This document shows, piece after piece, positions 61,003-64,000 of a DNA stretch of 64,000 bases. The DNA lies in the NCBI RefSeq assembly GCF_030053345.1, contig NZ_JASGBP010000001.1, positions 434,001 to 498,000 on the forward strand, read 5' to 3'. The position numbers and the translations under genes were made by a program. The notes under the pieces were generated by a model. That model saw nothing but the letters and a program-made list of their open reading frames with translations. It was not told the origin of the DNA and did no database searches. The DNA comes from Flavobacterium sedimenticola (GTDB lineage: Bacteria; Bacteroidota; Bacteroidia; Flavobacteriales; Flavobacteriaceae). The first letter of the stretch is position 1. Every line of letters begins with the position of its first letter.

Positions 61003-63171
61003 ATGAAAAAAGTATTACTTTTTGCTGTTTTATTATCGGTAGCTTCTTTGGGCGCTCAGAATAAAATAGCGCAAAGAATCGGAGAACTACAAAAATTGAG
61101 AGCCGATTTTAAACCGGTTTCTATTCTTTCTACCACACAAAATGCCCCGGATAGCGAAGTGAATAAAGTGGTTGACGGTGCGACTTTAGCTACCTTGGAT
61201 ATGGCAAGAGTCAATGAAATTGTAGCCAACCAATACAGCACTATTGAATTAACCATTCCGTACCAAGGACAAAATTATGCGTTGCTTTTGTACAAAGTAA
61301 ATCCATTAGCGGAAGGATTCCATGTGGATACCGACAAAGGCAAAAACTACCCGTATCAAGCCGGAGTTTACTATCGTGGAATCATAAACGGCGACACCAA
61401 TTCGGTTACTTCGTTTAACTTTTTCAACGGTGAATGTAACGGTATTTTCTCCAGCTCAGCACTAGGAAACATCGTAGTCGGAAAGTTAGACAAATCCAAC
61501 AATCAAACCGATTATATTGTCTATTCCGATGCTAAGATGAAAGTATTGAATCAGTTTGATTGTCATACCAAAGAAGAAGGTGTCGAAATGCCGAGTTCTA
61601 ACCCTACGCAAAGAAGTGTCAACAGTGACCGTTGTGTACAATTTTATTTTGAAATCGATAACGATTTGTATACCAGCAACTCCAGCAGTGAGACGGCCAC
61701 CACCAATTGGATGACTTCTGTATTCAACAATGTGCAAACGTTGTTTGAAAACGACGGGATTTCTACTTCCTTGAAATCAGTATTTATTTGGACAGAGCAA
61801 GATCCATACGATGGGGTAGGAACCAGTTCCAGTGCATACTTGAATTTATTTGCGCAAACGCGTACCGTTTTTGATGGTGATATCGGCCAATTAGTAGGTA
61901 TTGATCCCGGAGGATTGGGCGGAGTAGCCTTTTTGAACACGCTTTGCTCCACCAACAATTACAGCTATTCTGATGTAAACTTGTCTTTTTCTACGGTACC
62001 AACCTATTCTTGGACGGTTCAGGTAATAACCCACGAATTAGGACACTCATTAGGGTCGCCTCATACCCACCGTTGCTTTTGGAATGGCGATAATACCGTG
62101 ATTGACGGTTGTGGACAACAAGCCGGTTATACAGAAGGAACTTGTGCTCAAGGCCCTATTCCTGCCGCTGCCGAGAAAGGGACAATCATGAGTTACTGTC
62201 ACTTAATTTCAGGAGTTGGGATTAGTTTTAACAACGGCTTCGGCCCTCAACCGGGTGAATTGGTGTTAAACAACGTCAACAGTAAAACCTGTTTAAGTTT
62301 AGATTGTACTACATCGTGTACGAATACCGTAACCGATATTATGGTGACCAACATCACCGAAAACACAGCAGCTATATCATGGACAGAAACAGGTTCGACA
62401 ACTTCTTGGCAGGTTTCCGTAGCGCCTTATGCCAGTACAGCATTAACCTGGGTTACGGTTTCTGAACCTAACTACATCGCCGCCGGATTAAGTGCCAATA
62501 CCTATTACAGAGTAAGAGTCAGACCATTGTGTGAAAATGTAGATCCGTTAGTGAGACAAACTATCTTTGCCACTCCGGCCAGTAACTTGTGTGGCTTTAC
62601 CTTTACCGATGCTGCCGGTCCCTCTGCGAACTACTCCAACAACGAATCTTGGATAAGAACTTTGATGCCAACCGGAAACGGATTGAAAATCAGAGTAACT
62701 TTTACCAGCTTCCGATTGGAAACGGATTACGATTACTTGTATATCTACAACGGGCCCAATGAATATTTCCAGGATTTAACCTTAGGAGGTTTAACCGGAA
62801 CAGCACTTCCTAGTCCGTTTAACTCCACACACGCCAGTGGTGCGTTGACCTTTAAATTCTATTCAGACCAAGGAGTAGTCGATCAAGGTTGGGTAGCCAA
62901 CATTACCTGTACCGGAACGTTAGGAACCGATGAAAACAATTATTTGGATTACAGCTATTATCCGAATCCAACTAATGGAGTGGTAACCATCAGCTCTAAA
63001 GACATGATTAATGAAGTGACCGTGTACAATGTTCAAGGACAGTTATTGTTCACTAAAAAGATGAATGAGCTAACGACCAACGTCGACATATCGGCCTTTG
63101 CCACCGGAACTTATTTCTTTAAGTTGAAAATTAACGACAGCCAAGCCAACTTTAAGATATTGAAAATGTAA
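61003..63171 (+). CDS. Secreted reprolysin-like (M12B-type) zinc metalloprotease with T9SS sorting domain
   Basis: A 722-residue exported protease. The signal peptide is MKKVLLFAVLLSVASLGAQ. A pro-region (about 20-200) precedes the catalytic domain, whose zinc motif HELGHSLGSPH starts at residue 344 and has the Met-turn in GTIMSYCH. A fibronectin-III domain (about 440-530), a CUB-like domain (about 530-645) and a type A sorting domain starting YYPNPTNGVVTISS follow. It should be secreted by the type IX system like the S8 protease. Confidence 0.95.
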   Translation: MKKVLLFAVLLSVASLGAQNKIAQRIGELQKLRADFKPVSILSTTQNAPDSEVNKVVDGATLATLDMARVNEIVANQYSTIELTIPYQGQNYALLLYKVNPLAEGFHVDTDKGKNYPYQAGVYYRGIINGDTNSVTSFNFFNGECNGIFSSSALGNIVVGKLDKSNNQTDYIVYSDAKMKVLNQFDCHTKEEGVEMPSSNPTQRSVNSDRCVQFYFEIDNDLYTSNSSSETATTNWMTSVFNNVQTLFENDGISTSLKSVFIWTEQDPYDGVGTSSSAYLNLFAQTRTVFDGDIGQLVGIDPGGLGGVAFLNTLCSTNNYSYSDVNLSFSTVPTYSWTVQVITHELGHSLGSPHTHRCFWNGDNTVIDGCGQQAGYTEGTCAQGPIPAAAEKGTIMSYCHLISGVGISFNNGFGPQPGELVLNNVNSKTCLSLDCTTSCTNTVTDIMVTNITENTAAISWTETGSTTSWQVSVAPYASTALTWVTVSEPNYIAAGLSANTYYRVRVRPLCENVDPLVRQTIFATPASNLCGFTFTDAAGPSANYSNNESWIRTLMPTGNGLKIRVTFTSFRLETDYDYLYIYNGPNEYFQDLTLGGLTGTALPSPFNSTHASGALTFKFYSDQGVVDQGWVANITCTGTLGTDENNYLDYSYYPNPTNGVVTISSKDMINEVTVYNVQGQLLFTKKMNELTTNVDISAFATGTYFFKLKINDSQANFKILKM

Positions 63172-63191
63172 TTTTCGCAATCGATGCCCAT

Positions 63192-63222
63192 AAAAAAACC
63201 ACTCATTCAGAGTGGTTTTTTT
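63192..63222. terminator. Bidirectional terminator
   Basis: AAAAAAACCACTC (63192-63204) pairs with GAGTGGTTTTTTT (63210-63222), loop ATTCA. It lies between the convergent metalloprotease and mfd genes. Confidence 0.9.
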
Positions 63223-63225
63223 AAT

Positions 63226-64000
63226 TTATGCGGTCATTAATTCCATGTATTCCAAAGCCTTGTTGATGGATTTGACGTTTTCAAAGGTCAGCAACAAACG
63301 CAAACCGTTTTTGGTTTCTTTCTCTTTCATTTTACAGATATTGCCATGTTGTTGTACAAATCGCAACACCTTGCTGAACTGCTTGGAATTGTAATACTCC
63401 GATTGTTGGTCGGATACAAAATACCCAATCAATTTTCCCTGTTTCATTACGATTTTCTCGATGCCCATATGGGTGGCAATCCATTTGATCCGAATACTGT
63501 TTAATAAAGCTTTGGCTGCTGTAGGCAACGGGCCGAAACGGTCGATGAGTTTGGTTTCAAAAACGTGCAGTTCTTCCTCCGTTTTAAGGTTGCCCAATTC
63601 GTTGTACAAATTCAAACGCTCCGAAATATTGTTGATGTACGCATCAGGAAACAACAACTCGAAGTCGGTGTCAATTTGTAATTCTTTGACGTATTCCTTA
63701 GTATCAATGTCGTTTTCGGACTCGTACAATTCCTTGAATTCATTCTCTTTCAACTCTTCAATGGCTTCGTTCATGATTTTTTGGTAGGTTTCGAAACCAA
63801 TTTCATTGATGAACCCACTTTGCTCGCCACCCAGAAGATCTCCGGCGCCGCGTATCTCCAAATCTTTCATCGCAATGTTAAAACCACTGCCCAACTCGCT
63901 GAACTGCTCTAAAGCTTGAATACGCTTGCGGGCATCTTCGGTCATGGCGGAATACGGCGGACAAATAAAATAACAAAACGCTTTTTTATTGCTTCGACCC
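63226..64000 (-). CDS. mfd: Transcription-repair coupling factor Mfd, C-terminal part
   Basis: The last 258 residues of Mfd, with the 5' part beyond the window: the frame stays open to 64000 and reads GRSNKKAFCYFICPPYSAM before MTEDARKRIQALEQFSELGSGFNIAM. It then has DLEIRGAGDLLGGEQSGFI and GFETYQKIMNEAIEEL, the end of the helicase motor, and the C-terminal TRCF domain (LLFPDAYINNISERLNLYNELG, LIDRFGPLP). Mfd removes RNA polymerase stalled at lesions and recruits UvrA. No start inside the window should be used. Confidence 0.96.
   Translation of the reverse strand, partial: GRSNKKAFCYFICPPYSAMTEDARKRIQALEQFSELGSGFNIAMKDLEIRGAGDLLGGEQSGFINEIGFETYQKIMNEAIEELKENEFKELYESENDIDTKEYVKELQIDTDFELLFPDAYINNISERLNLYNELGNLKTEEELHVFETKLIDRFGPLPTAAKALLNSIRIKWIATHMGIEKIVMKQGKLIGYFVSDQQSEYYNSKQFSKVLRFVQQHGNICKMKEKETKNGLRLLLTFENVKSINKALEYMELMTA

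Overview
The window looks like a chromosomal segment of a Flavobacterium-type bacterium (Bacteroidota, Flavobacteriaceae). The reasons are: gliding lipoprotein GldH, secreted proteases ending in type IX secretion (T9SS) sorting domains, several TonB-dependent receptors, promoters of the Bacteroidota form TTG-N17..23-TAnnTTTG, almost no Shine-Dalgarno sequences, and the degenerate spacer repeats common in this group. No phage, plasmid, CRISPR, rRNA or tRNA was seen. The window starts inside a histidine kinase gene and ends inside mfd.

Layout. (1) 1-10.2 kb is a heme locus. hemH-hemJ-histidine kinase run on the minus strand, and an AraC regulator lies divergent to hemA-hemC-hemD-hemE-hemF-(four-helix-bundle gene)-hemB. 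Only glutamate-1-semialdehyde aminomutase (hemL) is missing from the pathway from glutamyl-tRNA to heme. hemC carries an in-frame palindromic insertion. The four-helix-bundle gene sits between inverted AGCT-type repeats. (2) 10.2-20 kb holds a cytochrome c lipoprotein, an Ogt-type methyltransferase, an exonuclease, a T9SS S8 protease, a nucleoside-recognition membrane protein, class I fumarase and scoAB, with scattered intergenic repeats. (3) 20-27.7 kb is on the minus strand: ricT-gldH-PBP1A; trhO-trhP-ferredoxin with TAATG stop/start overlaps; and a bacilliredoxin. TrhO and TrhP make the same tRNA wobble modification by different chemistry, and here they share a similar C-terminal domain.

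(4) 27.7-34.8 kb is a complete histidine operon, hisG-D-C-B-H-A-F-IE. It is preceded by a leader peptide with four consecutive His codons, an antiterminator and a terminator, which is a textbook attenuator. (5) 34.9-46.6 kb is a metal region: crtY, a DtxR/MntR-ZIP pair divergent from a TonB receptor with two companion genes, then a FecA-like receptor, feoB, feoA, a tiny FeoB-associated Cys-rich peptide and a Sco protein. A 20-bp perfect palindrome overlies the divergent metal promoters. (6) 46.7-64 kb holds M13, M28 and T9SS metalloproteases, an epimerase, a short SSB, small unknown proteins, ferritin, a chloramphenicol-acetyltransferase-like protein, a HAD hydrolase, metG, LD-carboxypeptidase, YraN and the 3' part of mfd.

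Most genes are housekeeping. The points most worth a second look are the trhO/trhP shared domain, the his attenuator, the repeat inside hemC, the four-helix-bundle cassette and the DtxR-linked TonB receptor locus. Statements on function rest on motifs recognised by eye; no database search was run.
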